NCBI GenBank assembly: GCA_963728965.1
Contig: CAVSMH010000008.1
Coordinates: 682,001 to 746,000 of the forward strand
Length of the DNA: 64,000 nt
From: DASQZT01 sp963728965
GTDB lineage: Bacteria > Acidobacteriota > Terriglobia > Bryobacterales > Bryobacteraceae
Reading direction: 5' to 3'
Each line of letters starts with the position of its first letter. Within the stretch, counting starts at the first letter, position 1. Of the stretch, positions 42,590 through 51,219 are shown in pieces. Made by a program: the position numbers and the translations under genes. The notes beneath the pieces were generated by a model, which saw only the letters and a list, made by a program, of their open reading frames with translations, was not told the DNA's origin and ran no database searches.

Positions 42590-43537
42590 ATGTTGACCGA
42601 ACATCACATCTGCCGGCGAGCACGCCCCGAGGACATCCGGAACTCGATGCACCTGTGCGTGCGTGACCAGGTCCTCTTCGATCCCGAGGTTTGGAACAGC
42701 TTTCCTGCGCTGCTCGAAGATCTCATGCAGCGTGATCTGGTTACGTTCGCATTTATCGAATCGGTTCCAAGCAGGACGCCGCGTTTGCTCGGAGGCATTT
42801 CGTTCATTCGTCCCGAGTACGTTGAGGAAGCCCGCAACGGCGCCTCGACGCTGCCCAATGCCGTGATGCGCGCGGCGCTGCGGAACCGGAACCCGTTCCT
42901 TTCAGGCAGGGATTTAGCCGAAGCGAATGGTCGCGGAGAGCTCCATTGTTACAGCTTTTTCGGCAATTTCGACCCTATCGATCTGGCCGATCTGGCATTG
43001 GCGGATTTCTATCAGACGAGTAATGAAGGTCACCGGTTCTTCCATTTCGGATACTCGTTCAGAGCTTTGTGGCGAGAGGTGTGGCCGCCGCACCACGTCC
43101 ACGAACTTCAGCAACTGGGGATGCTCATCGACCGCCAACTCCCGCTGCCCTCCGGGAATCTGACCACTCTGCTGAGGCTCACGCGGGAGGATGCGCGCGC
43201 AAATCCATACGCGCGCTATTCCGGCCTCTTCTTCCCCCCTAAGCCGCGTTTCGGCTTCTCGCCGGGCGAGCAGCGCGTGTTGGAGTATGCATTGCTTGAG
43301 GCATCGGATGAGGACATAGCCAACGAACTTCATCTATCGGACGACGCCGTCAAAAAACGCTGGCGCTCCATCTATGCGAAGGTAGAAACCATCGATCTGA
43401 CTCTCTTCGATGCGAATCAATCCGGGGCGGCGCGGCGCCGCACATTGCTGCACTATCTGCGCAATCACCTGGAAGAGCTCCGGCCATACCGCGAGCCACC
43501 TGTGGCCCGACGAATGGGGCCGGACAATCGGTTATGA
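42590..43537 (+). CDS. LuxR-type helix-turn-helix regulator
   Basis: The 315-residue protein ends with a GerE/LuxR-like HTH (FGFSPGEQRVLEYALLEASD, then IANELHLSDDAVKKRWRSIY). The N-terminal 200 residues contain RRARPEDIRNSMHL and resemble a sensor domain of unknown ligand. It begins 14 bases after the PD40 regulator stop and is likely co-transcribed with it. The 100 residues before the HTH have no recognisable domain. Confidence 0.75.
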   Translation: MLTEHHICRRARPEDIRNSMHLCVRDQVLFDPEVWNSFPALLEDLMQRDLVTFAFIESVPSRTPRLLGGISFIRPEYVEEARNGASTLPNAVMRAALRNRNPFLSGRDLAEANGRGELHCYSFFGNFDPIDLADLALADFYQTSNEGHRFFHFGYSFRALWREVWPPHHVHELQQLGMLIDRQLPLPSGNLTTLLRLTREDARANPYARYSGLFFPPKPRFGFSPGEQRVLEYALLEASDEDIANELHLSDDAVKKRWRSIYAKVETIDLTLFDANQSGAARRRTLLHYLRNHLEELRPYREPPVARRMGPDNRL

Positions 43538-43871
43538 TCCAGAGGTTCTGGGAATTGTTTTAAATTCGGCGATGCTGAGTGTGCGCTGCGTGCGGTCGCA
43601 AACGATCATGCACGGCTTCAATTCGCCATGGTTCGAGTGTGAGGCTATCACCCTGGGTCGGAATTAGACCCCACTCGAGTAGCTTACCAGGAAGGCGAAG
43701 ACCCGGCGCCCACGCGGTAGTAGCCCAGGTGCAGTCGGGCAGTTCCTCGGCCATGCCCCCGATGTCTGATCTCGAATACCTACGCTGGGGAGACGATAAC
43801 TGATCTTGCACGCAGGCTCGAAGGCCGAATCACCATATTGAACGCAATAAAATGATACTTTATCGCAGGGG
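43538..43871. other. Gene-poor stretch before the integrase remnant
   Basis: I see no convincing coding sequence, RNA gene or repeat. Short frames on both strands lack ribosome-binding sites and family resemblance. It may hold decayed element ends. Confidence 0.4.
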
Positions 43872-44405
43872 TTGACTACGCGTTCAATACGGACAGCCCG
43901 GGCGATCCTGGGGGAAGCGCTGCTCGGGGACTTTGAACGGCGTCTCGCCGAGCAGGATCTGTCTCCGGTGACGACTCGCGGGTACCACCACCATCTCGAC
44001 CGCTCCCGACGCTGGATCGAGGAGCAACGCGGGACCATCCCGCTCGGCCAAATCACCGCCCTCGACCTGATCAATTACCGTCAGCACCTGGTGCGCGCCG
44101 AACGCCTGCAGGCGACCACCATCAATCGCAAGATCCAAGCGTTGAAGAAACTGTTCCGGTGGGCGCGCGAGGCCGGCCACATAACGATTGCGGTCTCCGA
44201 AGACTGGCGGTTCCTGCCGCTCGGCCAGCGACTGCGGCCGCCCGGGGCTGACCGAGTCCGAAGTGTAGGCACTGTGCCGTGCCGCCGGCCAAACCCGGCA
44301 TGGCCGTCTGCGAGGTTATGGGCGGTTTTTAGAACCGGAAGAGACGGCGCCCGTGCCTATAGTCAACCATCTCGGAACGGCTCTGGTGCAAATCCGAGGT
44401 TGAGC
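43872..44405 (+). pseudogene. Tyrosine recombinase/integrase remnant (N-terminal SAM-like domain)
   Basis: The first 120 residues form a phage-integrase core-binding domain: LSPVTTRGYHHHLDRSRRWI, GQITALDLINYRQHLV and TTINRKIQALKKLFRWAREA. After about 44245 the frame is lost. Reading on in another frame gives GLTESEV, a stop, then ALCRAAGQTRHGRLRGYGRF, the beginning of the catalytic domain. The Arg-His-Arg-Tyr catalytic residues are missing. It is a dead integrase, frameshifted and 3'-truncated, at the right edge of the accessory segment. Confidence 0.75.
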
Positions 44406-44509
44406 CACATTCGGTCAGTCTTGCTTGCTGAATGAGAATGGTCGGGTTACGCAGCCAGGGCGGTCTGCCAGATCTCTGGCATCCTGGCCTTGGCTCCCCC
44501 GATCTTGAA

Positions 44510-46489
44510 TTACAGCAGGCGCCAGTTGACTTCAATGGTGGCAGCGACCGTCACCGGCTGTCCGTCCCTGGTGCCGGGCTTGAAGCGCCAGTGGGAGACG
44601 GCTTCCATACCGGCCTCATCCAGCCCGAAGCCGAGACCGCGCATTACCCGGAAATTGCGGGCCACGCCGTCGGGCCCGATCTCCACGTAGAGCACTTCCG
44701 TCCCCTGGATTTTCAGCGCGCGCGCCTCGTCGGTATAGGAGGGCTCGATCTTTTCGAGGAGTTGGGGCGCGGCCACGTCGCGGCCCACCCGGTACACCGC
44801 ACCGGATGAGGGAGCCGGCGGCATCAGTTTGGCGACCAGGTCCTTGCGGATGGCTTTGGCGCGTGTTTCCGTTGCCTCCGCGTCCGCGAGGCGGTTGTGC
44901 CGGCGCAGGAAGCGGGCGTAGAGATCCATAGTCAGGGCGGCGTCGGACGAATCGGGCGGCTCCGTGGCGAGTGCCCGTTGGAAGAGTGATTCGGCCTCGT
45001 CCGCCGTTTCCATGGCGTCTTTGGTATCGGCCATCCAGGTGAGGGCGCGGCCCGCCTGCGGACCGGAGGGATCCACATTCCAGGCCCGTTGAAGCAGATC
45101 GAAAGCGGCTTCGTAATTCCGGCTGCCAAAGGCGGCCCGCCCAAGGAAGAGCAAGCCCGGGACCACTTCAGGCCGGTCGCCCAGCGCCACTGCCTTCGAA
45201 TAGAAGCCCTGCGCTTCGGCGAACTGGCCCCGTTTCGAAGCCAGGCGGGCGAGGTTGATCAGGCCGACGGCATACGAGGCGCTCTGCTCGCCGGAGACCC
45301 GGCCGCGAATGACGAGGGCATTGTCGAGCAGCGTCCTGGCCGCATCGTACTTGCGAAGGCGCTCATAAGCGGTGGCGGCATTCTCTAGAATCTCGTGATT
45401 CTTCTGGGCATTTGCGGCGCGAATGGTGGCGTCGAGCTCGGCCACCAGCGAGGGAGCCTCGGTTTGCGCCCGAATGGCGGCAAAGGGCGCCACCAGCAGG
45501 ACGGCCAGGAGCGAGGCGGCGGTAACGGCCACACGCCCCGCCTGTTTGCGATTCACGTTGCCATCCAGAATGGCCAGCAGGCGTCCCTCGATCTGCGACC
45601 GGCGGGCCACGGCGATGGCAGCCCAGGCGCTGGCGGGCGCCGATTGCAGCGAACGGGCCATCTCGAGCAGGCGTCCTGCATAGGTGGAAGCAGCCGCCCC
45701 CGCGGTCAACACCAGGTCATCGGCGGCCCGCTCCCGCTCTTTGAGGAATTCGCGCCAGCCGATCCAGGCCAGCGGATTCCACCAGTTGAGGGCCAGGGCC
45801 GCGCGCGCCAGGACATGCGTGGCGGCGTCGGCGCGGCGAATGTGCGCCAGCTCGTGAAGGAGGACCATGCGGCGGCATTCCGCGGTCCACGCGAGGGCAT
45901 CGCCCGGCAGAAATACGACGGGGTGGCGGAAGCCGAATGTGAGCGGCATGCTTCCCGGGGTGGATTCGAGGACTCGCACCGGTCGGCGGAATCCCAGGAG
46001 CGTTGCCGCCTGGCGAGCTGTACCGTCATCCGGAAACTCGCGCGCGCGGCGCCGGATGCGGCATAGGAAAGCATAGGCCACGACCATCTGGAGTAACACC
46101 AGCGTGGTGCCGGCGCACCAGATCGCCGCCAGCACCGGGCGAAAGTCGGGCCGCCCAGGCGCACCCGCCGCCCGCGTGCGCCGGGCCGTCTCGGGTGCTG
46201 CCGCGCCTGAAGCCGCCTGCGCCCCGGAACTCGCCGACCGGAATACCAGGCCGGTGTCCCACTGCGCCAATGCCGCGGGCGTCGTGAAATGCAACGTAGG
46301 GAGGATGCCGGAGAGCACCGGCAATGCCAGCACGGCCGCCGCCGCCCCGGTCCAAACCAGGTGCCGTACCGCGGCGGAGCGCCCGCCGAGAACCGCCGCG
46401 ACCAACCAGGCGATCCCCAGCACGACGCTACTCTTGACCGCCACTCCCACCAACATTGAAAACATCTGCGCTTCGTTCCAGCCCGACAT
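44510..46489 (-). CDS. BlaR1-like M56 peptidase sensor fused to TPRs and a TonB C-terminal domain
   Basis: The 659-residue membrane protein has four or so N-terminal helices and a cytoplasmic zinc peptidase motif LLHELAHIRR at about residue 211, as in BlaR1/MecR1. After a further helix (VAVTAASLLAVLLVAPFAAI) come TPR-like repeats, then a TonB_C-type domain (IEPSYTDEARALKIQGTEVL, then GLDEAGMEAVSHWRFKPG). The usual penicillin-binding sensor domain is absent. It follows blaI by one base, so translation is coupled. It presumably cleaves or triggers cleavage of BlaI on an unknown signal. Confidence 0.85.
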   Translation of the reverse strand: MSGWNEAQMFSMLVGVAVKSSVVLGIAWLVAAVLGGRSAAVRHLVWTGAAAAVLALPVLSGILPTLHFTTPAALAQWDTGLVFRSASSGAQAASGAAAPETARRTRAAGAPGRPDFRPVLAAIWCAGTTLVLLQMVVAYAFLCRIRRRAREFPDDGTARQAATLLGFRRPVRVLESTPGSMPLTFGFRHPVVFLPGDALAWTAECRRMVLLHELAHIRRADAATHVLARAALALNWWNPLAWIGWREFLKERERAADDLVLTAGAAASTYAGRLLEMARSLQSAPASAWAAIAVARRSQIEGRLLAILDGNVNRKQAGRVAVTAASLLAVLLVAPFAAIRAQTEAPSLVAELDATIRAANAQKNHEILENAATAYERLRKYDAARTLLDNALVIRGRVSGEQSASYAVGLINLARLASKRGQFAEAQGFYSKAVALGDRPEVVPGLLFLGRAAFGSRNYEAAFDLLQRAWNVDPSGPQAGRALTWMADTKDAMETADEAESLFQRALATEPPDSSDAALTMDLYARFLRRHNRLADAEATETRAKAIRKDLVAKLMPPAPSSGAVYRVGRDVAAPQLLEKIEPSYTDEARALKIQGTEVLYVEIGPDGVARNFRVMRGLGFGLDEAGMEAVSHWRFKPGTRDGQPVTVAATIEVNWRLL

Positions 46490-46490
46490 C

Positions 46491-46874
46491 TCAGCGTCCC
46501 TCCTTTTTGGCACGTTCGATCATGTCCGACATCCGGTCCAGCTCCTCGCGCGTCAGGCGCGTGGAAGAAACATCCAGCAGCGCGGCCACGATCTGTTCGG
46601 GCGAGCCGCCGAAAAACGTTTCCAGGACATGCTTGACGGCCGACCGCTTGGCCTTTTCGCGCCCCACGGTGGGTACGTACACGTATTTCAAACCCTCGGC
46701 TTGGTGCTTCACGTGGCCCTTGTCCTCGAGCACGCGCAGCATGGCGCGCACCGCCGAGTAGCCCGGTGCATCCTCCATGGCCTCGCGCACCTCGGAAGCC
46801 GTCGCCTTGCCACGCTGATAGAGGATGTCCATGATCTGCCGCTCGCGACGGCTCAATCCTCCCGGCGCGCTCAT
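46491..46874 (-). CDS. blaI: BlaI/MecI/CopY-family transcriptional repressor
   Basis: The approximately 127-residue protein has a winged helix (LSRRERQIMDILYQRGKATA, then VREAMEDAPGYSAVRAMLRV, LEDKGHVKHQAEGLKYVYVP) and a dimerisation tail with FFGGSPEQIVAALLD. ATG 46874 has AGGAG eight bases upstream. A 9-bp inverted repeat lies just upstream and is the expected operator. The partner protease gene follows directly. The regulated output is not only this operon in other species. Confidence 0.92.
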   Translation of the reverse strand: MSAPGGLSRRERQIMDILYQRGKATASEVREAMEDAPGYSAVRAMLRVLEDKGHVKHQAEGLKYVYVPTVGREKAKRSAVKHVLETFFGGSPEQIVAALLDVSSTRLTREELDRMSDMIERAKKEGR

Positions 46875-46893
46875 TGCCAACGCTCCTGCTGAA

Positions 46894-46914
46894 TTTCTAG
46901 CAGCATGCTAGAAA
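46894..46914. promoter_or_regulatory. BlaI-type operator palindrome
   Basis: The half-sites TTTCTAGCA and TGCTAGAAA form a perfect 9-bp inverted repeat around GCA. It lies 20 bases upstream of the blaI start codon. An extra half-site-like ATTAGCA follows at 46915-46921. This fits autorepression by BlaI. Confidence 0.75.
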
Positions 46915-46978
46915 ATTAGCATCTACGAAAAGGGATGTCAAGAGGTGTTTTCCCGTGGCCGTGCCGGAGTCGGCTAAG

Positions 46979-47662
46979 ATGGAAATCGCAGCCATGACCA
47001 CCGCATCCATGGCCAAATCGGTCCCGTTTCGGCACTACCGCCTGCCGCATCTCCTGGCGGTGCTTTTCGCCATCGTCTTTGCCGCGTCGGCGTGGCGGCC
47101 GGTGCTGGTGGTGGACTGGTGGTTGGAGAACCTCCTGGTCTTCGCGGCTGTGGGGTTTCTGGTCAGTACGTACCGCTGGATGCCTCTCTCGGAGTTGTCC
47201 TACCTGCTGATCTTCGTCTTTCTCAGCATGCACGAGTGGGGCGCGCATACGCGGTACGCTTACGTGCCCGCCGGCGAGTGGATCCGCCAGCTGTTTCACA
47301 CCACGCGAAACGACTACGATCGCGTGGTGCACTTCTCGTTCGGCCTGCTGCTGGCCTATCCGCAGCGCGAAATCCTGCTGCGCCGGGCCAGGGTGACCGG
47401 CGCGTGGGCGTTGTGGTTGCCGATTGTGGCGACGTTGGGGATGGGTGCGGCATACGAGATCATGGAGGCCGCGGTGGCGGTGGTGGCCAGTCCGGATGCC
47501 GGCGAGGCGTTCCTCGGTCTGCAGGGCGACCCGTGGGATACCCACAAGGATATGTTCGTGGCATTCGCCGGCGCGTGTATCGCCATGACCATTACCGCCA
47601 TTGGGGCGCGGGTCCGCGCGTCGCGATCACGAGCCGCCCGCGCGATGATGGTGGGCCGGTAG
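46979..47662 (+). CDS. DUF2238 (YjdF-like) integral membrane protein
   Basis: The protein of about 227 residues has five to six membrane helices (LPHLLAVLFAIVFAASAW, ENLLVFAAVGFLVS, LSYLLIFVFLSMHEWGAH, WALWLPIVATLGMGAAYEIM, DMFVAFAGACIAMTITAI) and conserved MHEWGAHTRYAYVP and GDPWDTHKDM, diagnostic of DUF2238. The function is unknown. The start is unsure: GTG 46955, ATG 46979 and ATG 46994 are in frame. The gene is divergent from blaI, and its upstream region contains the operator, so BlaI might also affect it. Confidence 0.8.
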   Translation: MEIAAMTTASMAKSVPFRHYRLPHLLAVLFAIVFAASAWRPVLVVDWWLENLLVFAAVGFLVSTYRWMPLSELSYLLIFVFLSMHEWGAHTRYAYVPAGEWIRQLFHTTRNDYDRVVHFSFGLLLAYPQREILLRRARVTGAWALWLPIVATLGMGAAYEIMEAAVAVVASPDAGEAFLGLQGDPWDTHKDMFVAFAGACIAMTITAIGARVRASRSRAARAMMVGR

Positions 47663-47684
47663 ACACTGGGTACAATGTCTCTGA

Positions 47685-48644
47685 ATGCCTGAATTCGACG
47701 TGGTTGGCGTCGGTCTGAACGCGACCGATACGCTCCTGATTGTCCCGAATTTTCCGGCCTATGCCGGCAAAGTCCCCTTCCAGGAGGAAATGATCTGCCC
47801 GGGCGGCCAGATGGCCAGCGCGCTGGTGGCGTGCGCCCACCTCGGCCTGCGGGCCAAGTATATCGGGGCCATCGGCGACGACGAACGCGGACGCATCCAG
47901 CAGGAGAGCCTGCGCGGCACCGGCATCAATCTCGACCACGTGCAGCTTCGCAAGGGGTGTCCGAACCAGTCGGCCTACATCATCATCGACCGCTCGACCG
48001 GGGAACGCACGGTACTGTGGCATCGCAGCGACTGCCTGCGCATCGACCCGGAACAGATCACGCCGGAGCAGATCACCTGTGGCCGCCTGCTCCACATCGA
48101 CGGCCACGACACTCCGGCGGTGGCGCGTGCCGCCGCCATCGCCCGCGCGCACGGCGTCCCGGTGACGGTGGATGTGGATACCGTGTACCATGGCTTCGAC
48201 CGGGTCCTCCCCAATATCGACTACCTCGTGGCGAGTTCGGAGTTTCCCACGGCCTGGACGGGGGTGAACGATCCGTTTCGCGCGCTCGAAGCCATTCAGA
48301 ACGAGTACGGCATGAAGGTGGCGGCCATGACCCTGGGGGCCCACGGCTCGCTCGCCCGCGAACATGGGGTGTTTCACTATTCGCCCGCTTTTGTCGTGAA
48401 TTGCGTGGATACGACGGGCGCGGGCGACGTCTTTCACGGGGCCTTCTGCTATGCTGTGTTGCAAGGAATGCCGATGCGCGAGGCCCTCGAATTCTCCAAC
48501 GCGATGGCGGCTTTAAACTGCACCTCGCTGGGTGCGCGCGGCGGAATTCGCGGCCTGGCCGACGTGCGCGGCCTGATGGCCAAAGCCGAACGGCGGTCGC
48601 ACCCGGACTTTGCGGCGCGCGCTGCCGCCACCGCGCGAACTTAG
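47685..48644 (+). CDS. PfkB-family carbohydrate kinase
   Basis: The 319-residue ribokinase-fold sugar kinase has the N-terminal GVGLNATDTLLIVPNFPAY, the Gly-Gly motif PGGQMASALVACAHLG, and the C-terminal active-site motif VDTTGAGDVFHGAF with the catalytic Asp. Sugar specificity cannot be told; the N-terminal pattern is close to kinases annotated for fructose-type or sulfo-sugars. It lies 22 bases after the DUF2238 gene and 24 before the rhomboid gene. Confidence 0.88.
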   Translation: MPEFDVVGVGLNATDTLLIVPNFPAYAGKVPFQEEMICPGGQMASALVACAHLGLRAKYIGAIGDDERGRIQQESLRGTGINLDHVQLRKGCPNQSAYIIIDRSTGERTVLWHRSDCLRIDPEQITPEQITCGRLLHIDGHDTPAVARAAAIARAHGVPVTVDVDTVYHGFDRVLPNIDYLVASSEFPTAWTGVNDPFRALEAIQNEYGMKVAAMTLGAHGSLAREHGVFHYSPAFVVNCVDTTGAGDVFHGAFCYAVLQGMPMREALEFSNAMAALNCTSLGARGGIRGLADVRGLMAKAERRSHPDFAARAAATART

Positions 48645-48668
48645 CATCTCTTGCCGGAACTTAGCTAG

Positions 48669-49337
48669 ATGTTTCCTCTACGCGACACACAGCCGAGCTA
48701 CTCCAGGCCGATCGTCACCATTGTTCTGATCGTCATCAACATCCTGGTCTTCCTGTTTGAATTTTCGCTCGACGACTACACGCGCAACGCGTTCATCGCC
48801 GTGTACGGCCTTACTCCGGAACATTTTCAATTCGTCAATATCTTCACCTCGATGTTTCTGCACGGCGGATGGTTTCATGTGCTGGGGAACATGTGGTTCC
48901 TGTGGATTTTCGGCGACAACATCGAGGATATCCTGGGTCACGGCAAATATCTGCTCTTTTACCTCGCCTGCGGGGTGGTCGCGGCCCTGTCGCAGGTCGC
49001 TATCAACTTCGATTCGCGCGTTCCGATGGTGGGGGCGAGCGGCGCCATTGCGGGGGTCATGGGCGCGTACATGATCAAGTTCCCGCACGCCCGCATCGAG
49101 AGCATCCTGTTCGTGCTGTTCTTCATCACGCGTTTCGATGTGCCCGCCTGGCTGATGCTGATCTACTGGTTCGGCACACAGCTTTTCAGCGGCGTGGGCA
49201 GCATCGGATACACCCAGGCGTCGCAGGGCGGCACGGCGTTTTTCGCGCACATCGGCGGATTCATCGCCGGGATGATCCTGATCAAGACGCTGGGTGCGCG
49301 GCAGCGCTATGCCCGGCGCCGAGACCTGTACTGGTGA
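48669..49337 (+). CDS. Rhomboid-family intramembrane serine protease
   Basis: The 222-residue protein has six membrane helices. The catalytic serine is in VPMVGASGAIAGVMGAYM (GxSG) and the catalytic histidine in TAFFAHIGGFIAGM. FLHGGWFHVLGNMWFLWIFG is the conserved loop with H and N of the rhomboid oxyanion region. Substrates are unknown. The stop overlaps the next start (TGATG), linking it to the glutaredoxin-like gene. Confidence 0.92.
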   Translation: MFPLRDTQPSYSRPIVTIVLIVINILVFLFEFSLDDYTRNAFIAVYGLTPEHFQFVNIFTSMFLHGGWFHVLGNMWFLWIFGDNIEDILGHGKYLLFYLACGVVAALSQVAINFDSRVPMVGASGAIAGVMGAYMIKFPHARIESILFVLFFITRFDVPAWLMLIYWFGTQLFSGVGSIGYTQASQGGTAFFAHIGGFIAGMILIKTLGARQRYARRRDLYW

Positions 49338-49582
49338 TGAGACCGCGAGTCAGGCTGTATACGCGCGCGGGGTGCTGCCTTTGCGATCAGGCCAAGCGGG
49401 TGTTGCTCGATGCCCGGCGAAGCGCTGCCTTCGAGTATGAAGAGCTTGATATCGACGCCGATCCGGATCTCGTCGAACGCTACAATCACGAAGTGCCGGT
49501 GGTGGAAATCAACGGCATCAAGGCCTTCAAGTACACCGTGGATAGGAACGAATTCCTGAAGAAGCTGGCGGCGCGCCGATGA
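49337..49582 (+). CDS. Glutaredoxin-like protein (DUF836/thioredoxin-fold)
   Basis: The 81-residue protein has the thioredoxin-fold redox site AGCCLCDQAK (CxxC within CCLC), a cis-Pro in HEVPVVEINGIKAF, and a final helix NEFLKKLAARR. It should reduce disulfides or mixed disulfides. It overlaps both neighbours, rhomboid and the BshB1-like deacetylase, so it may work with bacillithiol rather than glutathione; that is inference. Confidence 0.85.
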   Translation: MRPRVRLYTRAGCCLCDQAKRVLLDARRSAAFEYEELDIDADPDLVERYNHEVPVVEINGIKAFKYTVDRNEFLKKLAARR

Positions 49583-50289
49583 GCCTGGATGTGCTGGCCA
49601 TCGCGGCCCATCCCGACGACATCGAGCAGACTTGCGGCGGCACGCTCATCCGCATGGCCGAAATGGGCTACCGCACGGGCGCACTGGATTTGACCGCGGG
49701 CGACATGGGGACCCGCGGCACGCCCGAGCAGCGGGTGGAAGAGAGCGAGGCTGCGGGCCGCCACCTGCTGCTGGGGTGGCGCGGCAACCTCCACATGCCC
49801 GATGCGCGCCTGGAGAATAACATCGGCGCGCGCATGACACTGGCCGTCAAGATCCGGGAACTGAAACCGCGGGTGGTGATTCTGCCGTACTGGCAGGCGC
49901 GCCATCCGGACCACTATCGCTGTTCGGAGCTGGGCTTCGAAGCCTGCTTCCTGGCCGGGCTGAAGAAGCTGGACGAGTATTCCGCGCCGCACCGGCCGGC
50001 GAAGATTCTGTACGCCAGCCTGTACGCGGAGGTGAAGCCGTCGTTCATCGTGGACATCAGCGCGCAGTTCGAGCGCCGCATGGCCGCGCTGCTCAGCTAC
50101 CGCTCGCAGTACGGCGAGACCGCCGAGGGGGGCGCGCTGTTTCCCAACGAAGCCGAGATCCGCGATCGGCTGGGCGCCATCGCCCGTTTCTACGGCAACC
50201 AGGTGGGCGTGAAATACGGCGAGCCGTTCGTGGTGAAGGAAGCGATCCGGATCGACGATATCGTGGCCATGCCGGTCCGCTCGATCTAG
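49579..50289 (+). CDS. bshB1: Bacillithiol biosynthesis deacetylase BshB1-like
   Basis: The 236-residue LmbE/PIG-L-fold zinc deacetylase has the metal motif AIAAHPDDIE at the N-terminus, LDLTAGDMGTRGTPEQR, and a second metal motif RHPDHYRCSELG. This pattern matches BshB1, which removes acetyl from GlcNAc-malate in bacillithiol synthesis. The end (YGEPFVVKEAIRIDDI) also fits. bshA and bshC are not in this window. It overlaps the glutaredoxin-like gene by four bases. Confidence 0.88.
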   Translation: MSLDVLAIAAHPDDIEQTCGGTLIRMAEMGYRTGALDLTAGDMGTRGTPEQRVEESEAAGRHLLLGWRGNLHMPDARLENNIGARMTLAVKIRELKPRVVILPYWQARHPDHYRCSELGFEACFLAGLKKLDEYSAPHRPAKILYASLYAEVKPSFIVDISAQFERRMAALLSYRSQYGETAEGGALFPNEAEIRDRLGAIARFYGNQVGVKYGEPFVVKEAIRIDDIVAMPVRSI

Positions 50290-50387
50290 GCGGCACGGTC
50301 TCCATGCGACGGCAGCGGGGCCGGGGGTTTGAGCGCTACGCTTGCCGCCTATTCGTCTGCCTTTTATTTGACGTCCTAATGGAGGGC

Positions 50388-50517
50388 GGTTTATACTTCA
50401 TTCGATTGCCAAATAAAACCACCGAAAAAGCTGGCGTGCTGCAAGGCACCTTGGATCTGATGGTGCTCCAGACGGCGGCGGCGCTGGGACCGCTGCACGG
50501 ATATGCCATCGCGGATT
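50388..50517 (+). pseudogene. PadR-type regulator, N-terminal fragment
   Basis: The frame contains GVLQGTLDLMVLQTAAALGP and LHGYAIA, the start of PadR winged-helix regulators common beside acidobacterial permeases. The match stops abruptly at about 50515, where permease sequence begins. The rest of the HTH is gone. Confidence 0.7.
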
Positions 50518-51215
50518 CACCGCCATCGCGGTGTCCGCTCTGGCTCTGGCGGTGGCTGCCAATACGCTCATCTTCTGCCTGCTCAACGGCGTGATACTGC
50601 GGCCGCTTCCCTATCCGCATCCGGAGCGGCTGGCGCGCGTCTTCGAATCCACCCGATCCGATCCCAAGTTCCCGGTGTCGCTCGGCAACTTCCTGGAATT
50701 CCAACAGCACTCGGCGACCGCAGAGTCGATTGCGCTCTACACCGAAGGGGATCTCGAGCTGGGGCGCGGCGAGCAGTCCCAGCGCCTCACGCGATGAGGG
50801 TCACGGCCGGGTTTTTTCGGACGTTGGGAGCCGCGCCCGTTCTCGGCCGCGATTTTAACGATGCCGATATGCGCGGCGATCCGCGCGTGGTCATCCTCTC
50901 GCATCGCATCTGGCAAAATCTGTTTCAATCGGACCCGCGCATTGTGGGTCAGTCCATCCGCCTGGATCGCCAACCCTGGACGGTGATCGGCGTGCTACCG
51001 GCCGGTTTCCAGCATGTTGGCGGCGTGTACCGCTCGCCGCTCCAGGGTGACACCGTAGATGCCTGGTGGCCGTTGCGGCTGGATGTTCCCGCATCCCATC
51101 TCCGCTACTGGCACTACACCAACGCGCTGGTGCGGCTCAAACCGGGCATTTCGATCGGCCGGGCGCAGCAGGACTTTACCCGCATGGCGCGGGAGTTGCG
51201 CGCGCAAACGCGCGC
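50516..51215 (+). pseudogene. MacB/FtsX-type (ADOP-like) permease fragment, frameshifted
   Basis: The sequence resumes as FTAIAVSALALAVAANTLIF and then LNGVILRPLPYPHPERLARV, typical of the first helix and periplasmic domain of acidobacterial orphan MacB-like permeases. Near 50790 a one-base loss shifts the frame (stop TGA, then MRVTAGFFRTLGAAPVLGRD in the next frame). It continues through VVILSHRIWQNLFQSDPRIV to LKPGISIGRAQQDFTRMARE and then stops matching. The remaining helices are missing. Confidence 0.75.
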
Positions 51216-51219
51216 TGCC

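Noticed and set aside
43560..43811. Short frames on both strands before the integrase remnant
   Set aside because: I could not tie them to any transposase or other family and saw no start signals.
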